From Zhihengliuella sp. (GTDB lineage Bacteria > Actinomycetota > Actinomycetes > Actinomycetales > Micrococcaceae): 64,000 bases of DNA. The stretch covers positions 433,593-497,592 of the forward strand of contig NZ_JAPSJL010000002.1 of assembly GCF_031178195.1 (NCBI RefSeq). Direction: 5' to 3'. The translations under genes were made by a program, and so were the position numbers. The notes below the pieces were generated by a model. That model worked only from the letters and a program-made list of their open reading frames with translations, searched no databases and was not told where the DNA came from. Each line of letters starts with the position of its first letter. Position 1 is the stretch's first letter. Below are positions 6,984 to 15,768 of this stretch, piece by piece.

Positions 6984-8621
6984 TCACCGCGCGTGCGACG
7001 GATGCTCGGCATTCCGGAGGGCGGCCGCTTCGAAGAGGATCCGTCCGTCCCGAACGGTCTGGAGGCACTCCGGTGCGGCACTGTCCATCGCCGGGAGCAT
7101 CGGGGTGCCAGCGCGCGCATCCGTGCTCCAGGCCGCCACCCGGGAGTCGGGCGTCTGCACCATCAGCTCCGAGGCGCTCCACACCGCGAACGTCGCGGCG
7201 GCGCCGGGAACCAGCTGCCCCGCGAACGGGATCTCCACGCCCGCGGCACGGTAGCCGGCCCGCGTGTGGGCCACGAAGGCCGCGCGGGCGGAGATGCGGG
7301 ACGCGACATCCACGAGCTCCAGGCACGCCTTGACGTTCCCCCACGGGTCGATCGGCAGGACGGGGGCATCGGAGCCGACGCAGACGGGTACCCCGGCGGA
7401 GAGGAGGCGTCCGGCCTGGTTCATGGCGCCGGCCCGGTCGGCCCCGAGCCGTTGCTCGTAGAGGCCCCCCGGGTCGCCCCAGCGCGCGTCGAACCCGGGC
7501 TGCATGGACACGGTGACACCGGCCTCCAGCAGCGTCGCCAGCACCTCGGCGTCGATCATCTCGGCATGCTCGACGCGGTGGCGCAGGCCCTGGACGCGCT
7601 CGGCGCCCGCACGCTCCATCGCGGTCTTCAGGCCCTCGGCGAGGACCCGCGCCGCTTCGTCTCCGATCACGTGGAAGGCCGCCTGGACACGGGCCTCGGT
7701 GCAGGCCGCCACGTGCTGGGCGATCTGCTCGGCGGAGAGCATCAACGTCCCCCGCTCCCCCGGGGCGTCGGCGTAGTCGCTGGTCAGGGCGGCCGTCCGC
7801 GAGCCCAGCGAGCCGTCGACATTCAGGTCGCCGCCCAATCCGGCGAATCGCGGGCCGAAGGAGTCGGCGAGCTCACGCGCCACCTCGGCGGACGCGACGA
7901 GCTCCCCCCAGTACAGCCGGACCAAGGGCAGGTCCGCACCGTCCGCGTCCAACAGCTCGAGGAGCTGGCGGGCATCGTGGGCACCGCTGATCTGCGGGGC
8001 GGCCATCTCCGCCACGCCGGCCACGCCCCGTGAGGCGAGCTGGGCGAGCGCCGTCCGCTGGTAGCGACGGCGGGTGGCGTCGTCGTAGTCCAGGGCACGA
8101 CGGCGCAGCTCGGCATGCCGCTCGCCGGTCACGTGGGCGCTGCCCAGCCCGGCGGAATCGCCGGCGGGCAGAAGGCCGCTCGCCAGGGCGGAGTGGACGT
8201 CGGCCCTGGCGAGGTACACCGGCGCGCCGCCGGCGGCGGCCGAGAGCTCGGCGGCAGTCGGCAGCACGGGCGAGTCCCAGCCGCTCTCGTCCCACCCGGA
8301 CCCGAGGACCGGCCCACCGGGGATCGCAGCGGCACGGGCGCGCACCGCCGCGAGGACGTCCGCGGAGCTGCGCGCGGAACCGAGGTCGAGCTGCTCGAGC
8401 GATGCGCCCAGCTCGGTCAGATGGACGTGCGAGTCGAAGAACGCGGGCGCGACGAGGCCGCCGCGCAGGTCCACGACCTCCATCCGCTCGTCCAGCAGCG
8501 ACTCCGCCGCAGCCTCCTGCCCGACCCAGGCGACGGTGCCGTCCTCGACGAGCAGTGCGGTGGCGAAGGGGTCCGTGGGCGAGTAGACGGAGCCGTTGCG
8601 GTACATGACCAGATGGGCCAA
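6984..8621 (-). CDS. Amidohydrolase family protein (YtcJ-like)
   Basis: Metal-dependent hydrolase of the amidohydrolase superfamily, 545 residues, cytosolic; substrate unknown. The N-terminal beta-sandwich leads into the metal-binding HxH of strand 1 (F-F-D-S-H-V-H-L-T-E, His65 and His67). Further metal-site histidines follow in A-A-F-H-V-I-G-D-E-A and L-R-H-R-V-E-H-A-E-M, and the closing Asp in V-C-V-G-S-D-A-P-V. This pattern and length match the YtcJ/exoenzyme-regulatory AepA branch rather than urease or dihydroorotase. It starts 42 bases downstream of helY on the same strand and may be co-transcribed with it. Confidence 0.85.
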   Translation of the reverse strand: MAHLVMYRNGSVYSPTDPFATALLVEDGTVAWVGQEAAAESLLDERMEVVDLRGGLVAPAFFDSHVHLTELGASLEQLDLGSARSSADVLAAVRARAAAIPGGPVLGSGWDESGWDSPVLPTAAELSAAAGGAPVYLARADVHSALASGLLPAGDSAGLGSAHVTGERHAELRRRALDYDDATRRRYQRTALAQLASRGVAGVAEMAAPQISGAHDARQLLELLDADGADLPLVRLYWGELVASAEVARELADSFGPRFAGLGGDLNVDGSLGSRTAALTSDYADAPGERGTLMLSAEQIAQHVAACTEARVQAAFHVIGDEAARVLAEGLKTAMERAGAERVQGLRHRVEHAEMIDAEVLATLLEAGVTVSMQPGFDARWGDPGGLYEQRLGADRAGAMNQAGRLLSAGVPVCVGSDAPVLPIDPWGNVKACLELVDVASRISARAAFVAHTRAGYRAAGVEIPFAGQLVPGAAATFAVWSASELMVQTPDSRVAAWSTDARAGTPMLPAMDSAAPECLQTVRDGRILFEAAALRNAEHPSHAR

Positions 8622-8663
8622 GGGTTTCCTCTCTGCGGAAGTTCGGGCCGGGCCGACGGCGGC

Positions 8664-11483
8664 TCAGTCGGTGACGCTCGAGTAGGCGACGACGCCGCGG
8701 CGGACCAGATCGATCGCTTGACGGCACGTCGCCGCGAAGCGGGGCGGGGTGTCCGGGACCTTGGCGAGCTGGTCGAGGGAGTCGATGACCTGCTTGGCCC
8801 AGCGGACGAAGTCTCCGGCGGCGAAGTCCACTCCGCGCAGGCACTCCTTCAGGTCCTGGCCGCGCACCCACTTGTACATGGGCCAGATGAGCCCGGACTC
8901 TGGTTCGGCGGTCTCGGGCAGCCGGTGCTGCTCCTCGGCGTCGGTCAGGTCGCTCCAGCACTGCACCGCCGTATCCCAGGCGGTGCTCATCCGGCGTGAC
9001 GGGAGCTTCGGGTGCACGCGCGGGTCTGCACGCTTTGCCTGGTAGACCAGGGCCGTGATGAAGGCGGCGAGCTCGGCGGCGTCCAACTGGTAGAGCACCC
9101 CCGACTCCATGACCAGGGAGATCAGCAGGTCCCGCTCCCCGTAGATCCGCCGCAGCCGGTCCCCCGCCGGAGTGGTGTGGATCGCGCCGGACTCCGGATC
9201 GGTGTGCAGGTAGTCGTAGGAGTCGAGGACCGCGCACACGCGGTCGAACGTCTTGGCGATGGTGTTGGTCCGACCGTTGATCTGGGCGACGAGCCGGTCC
9301 CGCTCGGCGCGGAGCTTCCACCAGCGCTCGGCCCAGCGGGCGTGGTCCTCGCGCTCTCCGCATCCGTGGCACGGGTGGCGCTTGAGCTTGCGCCGCAGCG
9401 CGGTGATGCGCTCCTCGTGGCGGGCGCCCGGGCCGTAGTCGAAGCCGACGGCGTCCCGCCGCGGCGGCCGGTGGTCGTGGACCGCGTTGCGCAGCGAGGC
9501 GGCGAGGTCCTTGCGCTCCTTGGGCGAGCGGCCGGTGAACGACTTGGGCACCCGGATCCGCGAGATGATGTCGACGGGCCCGTCCAGGTCGCCGGCGTGG
9601 AGCCGGCGGACGTGCTTGTCCTCGGTCAGCACGGTCGGGGCGGGGTCCCGCCCGTCGGAGAGCTGGATCACCACGCAGCGGCCCAGTCGGCGCGGCCCGT
9701 GGACCTCGAGCACGTCCCCGACGACCAGTTGCTCCAGGGAGCGTTCCGCGGCAGAGGCCCGCGCGCGGCTGGCGCTGCGCGACGCGTCCTTCTCCGCCTG
9801 CGAGAGCTGGTACCGCAGCTTCGCGTACTCCTCGAAGTCGCCGAGGTGGCACTCCATCGCCTTCCGGTATCCGGCCAGGGATTCCTCGCGACTGCGCACC
9901 TGCTTGGCCAGCCCCACCACGGAGCGGTCCGCCTGGAACTGTGCGAAGGAGGACTCCAGGATGGAGCGCGCTCGGTCGCGTCCGAACTGGGAGAACAGGT
10001 TCAGGCTCATGTTGTACGTCGGCCGGAAGCTCGAATCGAGGGGGTAGGTGCGACGCGAGGCCAGGCCGGCCACCGCCGTCGGATCCGTGCCCGGCTGCCA
10101 GAGCACGACGGCGTGGCCCTCCACGTCGATGCCGCGGCGCCCCGCCCGGCCGGTGAGCTGGGTGTACTCCCCCGCCGTGATGGTCACGTGCTCCTCGCCG
10201 TTGAACTTCTCGAGCTTCTCCAGAACCACCGAGCGGGCCGGCATGTTCACGCCGAGCGCGAGGGTCTCAGTGGCGAAGACGACCTTGATCAGGCCGCCGG
10301 CGAAGAGTTGCTCGACGAGTTCCTTGAAGATCGGGAGCATTCCCGCGTGGTGGGCGGCGAAGCCCTGGACCAGCCCCTCCCGCCAGGACCAGAAGCCGAG
10401 GATCTCCAGGTCGTCCCTCGGCAGCTCGTAGGCGACCGCGTCGACGGCACGTTGGATCTCCTCCGCCTCCTGGGCGGTTGTGAGCGAGAGCCCGCTGCGG
10501 ACGCACTGGTCCACGGCGGCGTCGCACCCCTTGCGGGAGAAGATGAACACGATCGCCGGCAGGAGTGCGGCCTGGTCGAGGGAGAGGACCATCTCCGGCC
10601 GGGACATCTTGAACTTCTGCACGCCCTCGTCCGGGCGCCGATCCGCCGGCCTGCGTCCCCCGCGACCGCGTTGCGGCCGGGAGGAGCGGAAACCGGAGCG
10701 CAGGTCGCGCTGTGCGAGCTTGAGCAGCTCGGGGTTCACCATCGCGCGGATGTCGGTTTCACGGCCGTCCGCGACATCGTCGGCGATCTGGTCGAAGGCG
10801 AGGTCCCCGGCGAAGAGGTCGATGACGCGCCCGCCGGCCATGACGTGCTGCCAGAGCGGGATGGGGCGGTGCTCGGAGACGACGATCGCGGTGTCGCCGC
10901 GCACCGTGTCCAGCCAGCCGCCGAACTCCTCGGCATTGGAGACGGTCGCGCTGAGCGAGATTACCTGCACCGAGTCCGGCAGGTGGATGATGACCTCTTC
11001 CCAGACCGCACCCCGGAACTTGTCCGCGAGGTAGTGGACCTCGTCCATCACGACGAAGCCGAGTCCGACCAGCGTGTCCGAGTCCGCGTAGAGCATGTTG
11101 CGGAGCACCTCGGTAGTCATCACGACGACGTCGGCCTCGGGGTTGATGCTGGTGTCGCCGGTGAGCAGGCCCACGCGCTCGCTGCCGTGCCGGGCGGCGA
11201 GGTCGGCGTACTTCTGGTTGCTCAGGGCCTTGATGGGCGTGGTGTAGAAGGCCTTCTGGCCTCGGGAGAGGGCCAGATGGATGGCGAACTCGCCGACCAC
11301 GGTCTTCCCTGCGCCGGTGGGCGCGGCCACGAGGACCCCGCGGCCGGCCTCGACGGCCTCGCAGGCCTCGATCTGGAAGGGATCGAGCTCGAATCCGAGG
11401 CCGCGGCGGAACCCGAAGAGCTCGGTCCTGGCCTCCGCGGCCCGTTGCTTCGCGGCGGCATATCGTTCGGCGGGCGATCCCAT
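8664..11483 (-). CDS. helY: Ski2/Mtr4-type DEAD/DEAH helicase HelY
   Basis: ATP-dependent RNA/DNA helicase of the Ski2-like family, 939 residues. Helicase motifs: AAPTGAGKT (Walker A, 53-61), T-P-I-K-A-L-S-N-Q (Ia), T-G-D-T-S-I-N-P, DEVH (147-150, motif II), S-A-T-V-S-N (III), and Q-L-T-G-R-A-G-R-R-G (VI, in the second RecA domain). A DSHCT-like C-terminal helical domain follows from about residue 740. Between the RecA domains is an Arg-rich insert (about 255-285). In actinobacteria helY sits at the end of the Pup/Tat locus, and that order holds here: tatA, tatC, helY. A role in RNA turnover is plausible from the family but unproven. Confidence 0.92.
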   Translation of the reverse strand: MGSPAERYAAAKQRAAEARTELFGFRRGLGFELDPFQIEACEAVEAGRGVLVAAPTGAGKTVVGEFAIHLALSRGQKAFYTTPIKALSNQKYADLAARHGSERVGLLTGDTSINPEADVVVMTTEVLRNMLYADSDTLVGLGFVVMDEVHYLADKFRGAVWEEVIIHLPDSVQVISLSATVSNAEEFGGWLDTVRGDTAIVVSEHRPIPLWQHVMAGGRVIDLFAGDLAFDQIADDVADGRETDIRAMVNPELLKLAQRDLRSGFRSSRPQRGRGGRRPADRRPDEGVQKFKMSRPEMVLSLDQAALLPAIVFIFSRKGCDAAVDQCVRSGLSLTTAQEAEEIQRAVDAVAYELPRDDLEILGFWSWREGLVQGFAAHHAGMLPIFKELVEQLFAGGLIKVVFATETLALGVNMPARSVVLEKLEKFNGEEHVTITAGEYTQLTGRAGRRGIDVEGHAVVLWQPGTDPTAVAGLASRRTYPLDSSFRPTYNMSLNLFSQFGRDRARSILESSFAQFQADRSVVGLAKQVRSREESLAGYRKAMECHLGDFEEYAKLRYQLSQAEKDASRSASRARASAAERSLEQLVVGDVLEVHGPRRLGRCVVIQLSDGRDPAPTVLTEDKHVRRLHAGDLDGPVDIISRIRVPKSFTGRSPKERKDLAASLRNAVHDHRPPRRDAVGFDYGPGARHEERITALRRKLKRHPCHGCGEREDHARWAERWWKLRAERDRLVAQINGRTNTIAKTFDRVCAVLDSYDYLHTDPESGAIHTTPAGDRLRRIYGERDLLISLVMESGVLYQLDAAELAAFITALVYQAKRADPRVHPKLPSRRMSTAWDTAVQCWSDLTDAEEQHRLPETAEPESGLIWPMYKWVRGQDLKECLRGVDFAAGDFVRWAKQVIDSLDQLAKVPDTPPRFAATCRQAIDLVRRGVVAYSSVTD

Positions 11484-11517
11484 GGTGCGCTGTCGCCTCC
11501 TTCGAGTCGGGTGTGGT

Positions 11518-12318
11518 CTACTCCGGCAGGTCGCTGGCCCGTTGCGCGGACCGTTCGTACTCCTCCGCCAGATCGGCCGCCCGCTTGGCCCGCCGCTTGT
11601 CGTTGTAGAGGCAGAACCCGGTCGCCGCCGCGAAGAGCAGCAGCAGCGGGCCGGCGAGGACGAACATGGTCAGCGCGTCGCCGCCCGGCGCCGCCATGGC
11701 GGCGACCAGACAGATGAGGAAGACCGTGATCCGCCAGTTCTTGATGATGGTGCGCCCGGGCAGGATGCCGATCATGTTCAGCCCCACCATGAGCACGGGC
11801 AGGATGAACGCGATGCCGAACGCCAGCAGGAGCCGCAGCACGAAATCGAGGTACTCGGGCATGGTGATGAGATTGACCGCGTTGCCCGGAGTGAGGCCGA
11901 TGAAGAAGAGCAGCGCGAACGGCAGCGCCCAGAACCCCAGGACCACGCCGCCGAGGAAGAGCGGAACAGCTGTGCCGATGAAGCCGACCGCCGTCCACTT
12001 CTCCTTCTTGTGGAGTCCCGGGACGATGAACGCCCAGAGCTCGTAGAGCCACACGGGCGAGGAGATGAGCAGACCCAGGAAGACCGACACCTTGATCATC
12101 AGGTCCAGCGGCGAGACGGCGGACGCGAAGTTCGCCTGGCCCCCCGCATCCAGCAGGGGCTGCGTCAGGATCTCCATGACCGGGTTGTACAGGAAGAACC
12201 CGCCGACGGTCGCCAGGAGCAGCGCCGCGAGCGCTACGAAGAGCCGGTTGCGCAGCTCGATGAGGTGCTCTTTGAGGGACATGCGCCCCTCGGGATCTTT
12301 TCTACCTTTCAGTGCCAC
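11518..12318 (-). CDS. tatC: Sec-independent protein translocase TatC
   Basis: Core receptor subunit of the twin-arginine export system; recognises folded proteins with RR signal peptides. The 266-residue protein has six predicted membrane helices and the family-defining M-S-L-K-E-H-L-I-E-L-R-N-R-L cytosolic start (about 13-26) and S-P-V-W-L-Y-E-L-W-A-F-I-V-P-G-L segment near 85. The GTG at 12318 keeps the short K-D-P-E-G-R extension common in Micrococcaceae. ATG 12282 has a better ribosome binding site (GAGGGG) and is a real alternative. It lies 24 bases after tatA. A separate tatB is not in this window. Confidence 0.95.
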   Translation of the reverse strand: MALKGRKDPEGRMSLKEHLIELRNRLFVALAALLLATVGGFFLYNPVMEILTQPLLDAGGQANFASAVSPLDLMIKVSVFLGLLISSPVWLYELWAFIVPGLHKKEKWTAVGFIGTAVPLFLGGVVLGFWALPFALLFFIGLTPGNAVNLITMPEYLDFVLRLLLAFGIAFILPVLMVGLNMIGILPGRTIIKNWRITVFLICLVAAMAAPGGDALTMFVLAGPLLLLFAAATGFCLYNDKRRAKRAADLAEEYERSAQRASDLPE

Positions 12319-12342
12319 GAATCAGTCGATATCGAGTCGCGC

Positions 12343-12576
12343 TCAGGCGTTATCGCGGTTCGGCTTGTCGCGGTCGTCGACCACGTGGCCCTCGACCGGG
12401 CCCTCACGGCCCTCCCGCTCGGCCTGGGGATCGTCGTCCTTCATCTGGCGGACCTCCGTCTTGAAGATGCGCAGGGACTGACCCATCGACCGCGCCAGGC
12501 CGGGGAGCTTGGGAGCCCCGAACAGGAGCAGGACGAGAGCGATGATGATGAGCCACTGCCAGCCCTGAATACCCAT
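12343..12576 (-). CDS. tatA: Sec-independent protein translocase TatA
   Basis: Small pore-forming subunit of the Tat translocase, 77 residues. A single membrane helix (about 6-22), then the F-G-A-P-K-L-P-G-L-A-R-S-M-G hinge and amphipathic helix, then an acidic, probably disordered tail. The F-G-x-x-K-L-P signature separates TatA from unrelated small membrane proteins. AAAGGA lies nine bases before the ATG. Co-oriented with tatC and the small membrane protein upstream. Confidence 0.94.
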   Translation of the reverse strand: MGIQGWQWLIIIALVLLLFGAPKLPGLARSMGQSLRIFKTEVRQMKDDDPQAEREGREGPVEGHVVDDRDKPNRDNA

Positions 12577-12611
12577 AGGAGATAGTCCTTTCGTAGGTTT
12601 ACGATTCTACG

Positions 12612-12995
12612 TCACTCGGCGAAGACATCGCCGTAGCGTTGCGGCTGGCCGGATGAACGTTTCCTAGCGATGCGGCGACGGATCCGTGCCGCGCGCCGCT
12701 CCTCCCGACCGGCCGCGAAGTCCTCCCGGGCCTGCCCCGGATCCACGAAGAGTGCCGCCACGCCCACGACCGGCCCGCCGGCGCGGGCCCCCGCCTCGTC
12801 CTGCGGGTCGGCCTCGTCGGGCCCGGGGGCGCCGGCACCCTGCAGGATGCCTCCCAGATGCTCTGCTGCGCTTCCGGCCGCGTCGACGGTGGCCATGGCC
12901 TTCCGGAAGAGGTAGACCGCGCCGACGGCCAGGAGGATCAGCGCCAGCAGCGCCAGAACCGTCCAGAGCAGAATCCAGAACCACCACGGCATCAT
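12612..12995 (-). CDS. Small membrane protein in the pafBC-tatA interval
   Basis: Function unknown; 127 residues. One N-terminal membrane helix (about 5-28) rich in Leu/Ala/Trp is followed by a soluble charged tail with many Arg and Glu (about 85-125). Its start overlaps the pafBC stop in the sequence ATGATG, and a GAAGGAG ribosome binding site precedes it, so it is translationally coupled to pafBC. The Arg-rich end suggests a cytosolic anchor or nucleic-acid contact; that is only inference. Similar short genes occur at this position in related Micrococcales. Confidence 0.75.
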   Translation of the reverse strand: MMPWWFWILLWTVLALLALILLAVGAVYLFRKAMATVDAAGSAAEHLGGILQGAGAPGPDEADPQDEAGARAGGPVVGVAALFVDPGQAREDFAAGREERRAARIRRRIARKRSSGQPQRYGDVFAE

Positions 12996-15217
12996 GTCCG
13001 TACTCCTTCGTCGGCCGCCGGGCCGGCGGCGCTTCCTGTCGAATCCGTTGGTTGTCCTGTTGCAGCGGCGGAGCCGGTGTAGACGCGGAGCGCCTCCTCG
13101 AGCCACGCCGTCACGCTGCGGGTCAGCCCCTCCGGGGCGACGACGGTCAGGTCTCCGCCGTGCTCGGCGACCATGCGCCGCAGCGTGCCCGGGTCGGCGA
13201 TGCGCACCTCGCAGAACGTTCGCTCGTCGCCCGGCAGCGTGCCGGTCCGCAGCGGGGAGAACTCCTGCTGCAGCGGCGCCAGGCGGGGCGCGAAGCCGAG
13301 TACGGCCACCAGGTCGTCCTTCCGGGGCGTGTAGTGCTCGGGGTCGACGGCGTGCCGCTCGCCCGGCGTGTACATCTCGTCGAGCGGCTCGGCCTCCACG
13401 ATCCGGTCCAGCCGGAACCGGCGGGAGTCACCGGCGCGGCGGCACCAGGCGTGCAGGTAGGCCCGGTCCCCGGTCTCCTCCAGCTGCACCGGCTCGACGA
13501 GCCGCTCGGTGATCTCCTCGCGGGCGGTGCTCACGTAGCGCAGACGGACGACGCGGCGTTCCTCGACGGCGGCGGCCAGCAGGCCGCTGAGACCGGCGTC
13601 GTCGGCTGCCCGGCTGCGGGGGGCCACGAGGTCGAACAGCCCGTCCAGGTGCTCGGTGGCACCGCGGAGCTTGCCCAGGGCGCGGCCGGCGGCCTCCGCG
13701 GAGGCGGCCGGAACGGTACTCAGGAGCTGCAGTCCGGTCCCGAGCGCGAATGCCTCGGCGAAGTTCAGGCGGATCGGCTGGGCCAGCCCGTCGTCCTGGG
13801 ACAGCACGATCGTGTCCGTCTCGTCATCGATCCAGATGTCCACGCGCGAGCCGTAGTCCCAGCTACCGGGTCCGCAGAGCTGGAGTCGTTCGATGTCCTT
13901 CCTCAGGGTCCTCCGGGGCACCCCGAAGTGCTCCACGGCCTCCGCGACCGTGGGCGCACCCGCCTGGCGGACGTACGCCACGAGGTCGAGGGCCCGCGCG
14001 GCGACTGCGGTGGCGGGCGCACGGCCGGCGTGACGCCGCTCCTTCAGCGCTGGATGCGGGGCGGGTCGGCGCTGGGCGGCCAGGGTCCGCTCCAGACGGC
14101 GGACGACGGCGGCGCGCAGCTCCTCGGGAGCGAGGACCTCGGCCGCGGACCCGAGGGCTGCGATCTCCGCCGAGGCCGCCTCGCCGTCGTGGTAGTCGAA
14201 GGCGATGACGTCGCCGGGAGCATTCGCGCCGTCCTCCCGCCCGGTCGGGGACGGCGGGGCTGGGGACGGCATGGCCCCGTCCTGAAGGGCCCCGTCCAGC
14301 AGGGCGCCCGGGTCGACGGCGCGGCGGCGCAGGTTGGCCCCGCGTCCGGGAGCGAGCCGCACGACGGCGGTGGTCATCGCGGCGGCCGGGTCGAGGTGTG
14401 CGAGGGCTCCCGTCGCCGTGAAGCCGGCGGGCCGCGGTTGCACGGCGCACTGCTCCGGGCGCAATTCGGTGATCCCGCCGATGATCCGGGAGAGCCGGAA
14501 GACGCGCTCGGCGTCCCGGTCGTGGTCGTGCCCGATCAGATACCAGTGGCCGAATCTGCTGCCGAGCCCCCAGACGGAGACGGTGCGGTCTCCCTCGACG
14601 CCGTCGACGGTCCGGTAGCGGAAGGCGACGACCCGCCGTTCCTGGGCCGCGGTGGCGAGCGGGCCGAACAGGACCTCCTCGGCGGCGATCTGGACGCCGA
14701 AGGGCGAGGCGGCGTCCTCGGTCGAGGCCGGTACGAAGCCGGGCGCGCCCTCCGGGCCGGACGCGGCGGACTCCGCGGGCTGGGCCACCGTGCGGCGGCC
14801 GCGAAGCAGGCCGCGGGCCGCCGGGGCGTTCCCGGTGATGCGGCTGAACGCCCGCAGCGCGGCGGAGCCGAGGGCCGGATCGCGCCAGAGCCGGGCCGCC
14901 AGGGAGAGTGCGAGGACCTCGTCGGCGGCGAATTCGATCTCCGGGAGCCGGTAGGCGGCCGGATCCACCCGGTAGCGGAGAGAGTCCGTGCCCTGGCCCA
15001 GGCGGTCCGCGTCCTGCGGGCTGTCCAGCGGGACGCCGAGCTCGCGCAGATGAGCCTTGTCGCGTTCGAAGCTGGCCTCGAAGTTCTCGTCGCTGAGGTG
15101 GGCGTATCCGTCGACGGCGGCGCGGATCTGCTGCTTGGTCAACCCCACGCGGGTCTGCAGGAGCGTGCTGAGCAGGCTCAGCAAGCGCTCGGAGTTGTCC
15201 ACGTTCTGTTCAGCCAC
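12992..15217 (-). CDS. pafBC: Fused PafB-PafC WYL-domain transcriptional activator
   Basis: DNA-damage-responsive transcription factor; in mycobacteria PafB and PafC form a heterodimer that activates the LexA-independent damage response. Here one 741-residue chain carries both halves in order: an N-terminal winged helix (about 5-90), a WYL domain with F-R-Y-R-T-V-D-G and G-H-W-Y-L-I-G-H-D, a Gly/Pro-rich linker near residue 325-345, a second winged helix (V-A-E-A-V-E-H-F-G-V-P-R-R-T-L), and a second WYL domain with V-R-L-R-Y-V-S and Y-L-H-A-W-C-R-R-A. Such natural fusion is known from Arthrobacter. GTG 15217 opens V-A-E-Q-N-V-D-N-S-E-R; no ribosome binding site is visible, and a TAGTAA a few bases upstream could make the message leaderless. 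Confidence 0.9.
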   Translation of the reverse strand: MAEQNVDNSERLLSLLSTLLQTRVGLTKQQIRAAVDGYAHLSDENFEASFERDKAHLRELGVPLDSPQDADRLGQGTDSLRYRVDPAAYRLPEIEFAADEVLALSLAARLWRDPALGSAALRAFSRITGNAPAARGLLRGRRTVAQPAESAASGPEGAPGFVPASTEDAASPFGVQIAAEEVLFGPLATAAQERRVVAFRYRTVDGVEGDRTVSVWGLGSRFGHWYLIGHDHDRDAERVFRLSRIIGGITELRPEQCAVQPRPAGFTATGALAHLDPAAAMTTAVVRLAPGRGANLRRRAVDPGALLDGALQDGAMPSPAPPSPTGREDGANAPGDVIAFDYHDGEAASAEIAALGSAAEVLAPEELRAAVVRRLERTLAAQRRPAPHPALKERRHAGRAPATAVAARALDLVAYVRQAGAPTVAEAVEHFGVPRRTLRKDIERLQLCGPGSWDYGSRVDIWIDDETDTIVLSQDDGLAQPIRLNFAEAFALGTGLQLLSTVPAASAEAAGRALGKLRGATEHLDGLFDLVAPRSRAADDAGLSGLLAAAVEERRVVRLRYVSTAREEITERLVEPVQLEETGDRAYLHAWCRRAGDSRRFRLDRIVEAEPLDEMYTPGERHAVDPEHYTPRKDDLVAVLGFAPRLAPLQQEFSPLRTGTLPGDERTFCEVRIADPGTLRRMVAEHGGDLTVVAPEGLTRSVTAWLEEALRVYTGSAAATGQPTDSTGSAAGPAADEGVRT

Positions 15218-15238
15218 ACCGGCCACGTTACTACGAAG

Positions 15239-15281
15239 AAGGCCGGTGGGTTCCGCTGCAGGAGCGGGACCCACCGGCCTT
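15239..15281 (-). terminator. Terminator between FKBP gene and pafBC
   Basis: 19-base-pair stem with one G-T pair (15239-15257 with 15263-15281) around a five-base loop. On the minus strand it is followed by TTCTTCG. It closes the FKBP transcription unit and implies that pafBC has its own promoter in the 20 bases after it. Confidence 0.8.
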
Positions 15282-15302
15282 CGGAGGGGAGACGTACCGG
15301 GG

Positions 15303-15698
15303 CTAGCGTGCGCCGACCAGATCGACCACGAAGATCAGCGCCTCGTTCGGGCCGATCGCCGAGCCGGCCCCGCGCTCCCCGTAGGCGAGCTCGGACGGGA
15401 TCTCCAGCCGGCGGCGGCCACCGACCTTCATCCCGAGGAGGCCCTGGTCCCAGCCCCGGATGACCTGGCCGATGCCCGCGGTGAAGTCGAGCGGCTGACC
15501 CCGGTTCCACGAGGCGTCGAACTCCTCGCCGGTCGACCAGGCCACACCCACGTAGTGCGCCGAGACGGTGGTGCCCGGCTGCACCTCCTTTCCGGTGCCC
15601 TCGATCAGGTCGTGGATGACCAGCTGCGACGGCGGCGTCTCGCCCGGGAAGTCGATCTCCGGCTTGGTGCGGTCGAAGTTGCGCTGTCCGAAGGACAT
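15303..15698 (-). CDS. FKBP-type peptidyl-prolyl isomerase, cytosolic
   Basis: Catalyses cis-trans isomerisation at proline; 131 residues, no signal peptide. FKBP fold marks: V-S-A-H-Y-V-G-V (about 45-52), F-D-A-S-W-N-R-G-Q-P-L-D-F, V-I-R-G-W-D-Q-G-L-L-G-M-K-V-G-G-R-R (about 79-96), and the closing L-A-Y-G-E-R-G and L-I-F-V-V-D-L. ATG 15698 follows GAGGAGAAC. It lies 70 bases downstream of a second FKBP gene; both sit between pafA and pafBC, a conserved arrangement in Micrococcales. Confidence 0.92.
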   Translation of the reverse strand: MSFGQRNFDRTKPEIDFPGETPPSQLVIHDLIEGTGKEVQPGTTVSAHYVGVAWSTGEEFDASWNRGQPLDFTAGIGQVIRGWDQGLLGMKVGGRRRLEIPSELAYGERGAGSAIGPNEALIFVVDLVGAR

Positions 15699-15768
15699 GT
15701 TCTCCTCGTTTCGTTCGTGCCGGCCTGGCCGGCGGTCAGACATTCGATGGTGCGTGCGGTGGACGATC

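Noticed and set aside
9012-11717. Open frame of 901 codons on the plus strand opposite helY.
   Set aside because: Shadow of helY; long antisense frames are expected at this GC content.
12686-15463. Open frame of 925 codons opposite pafBC.
   Set aside because: No motifs; the opposite strand has two clear WYL modules.
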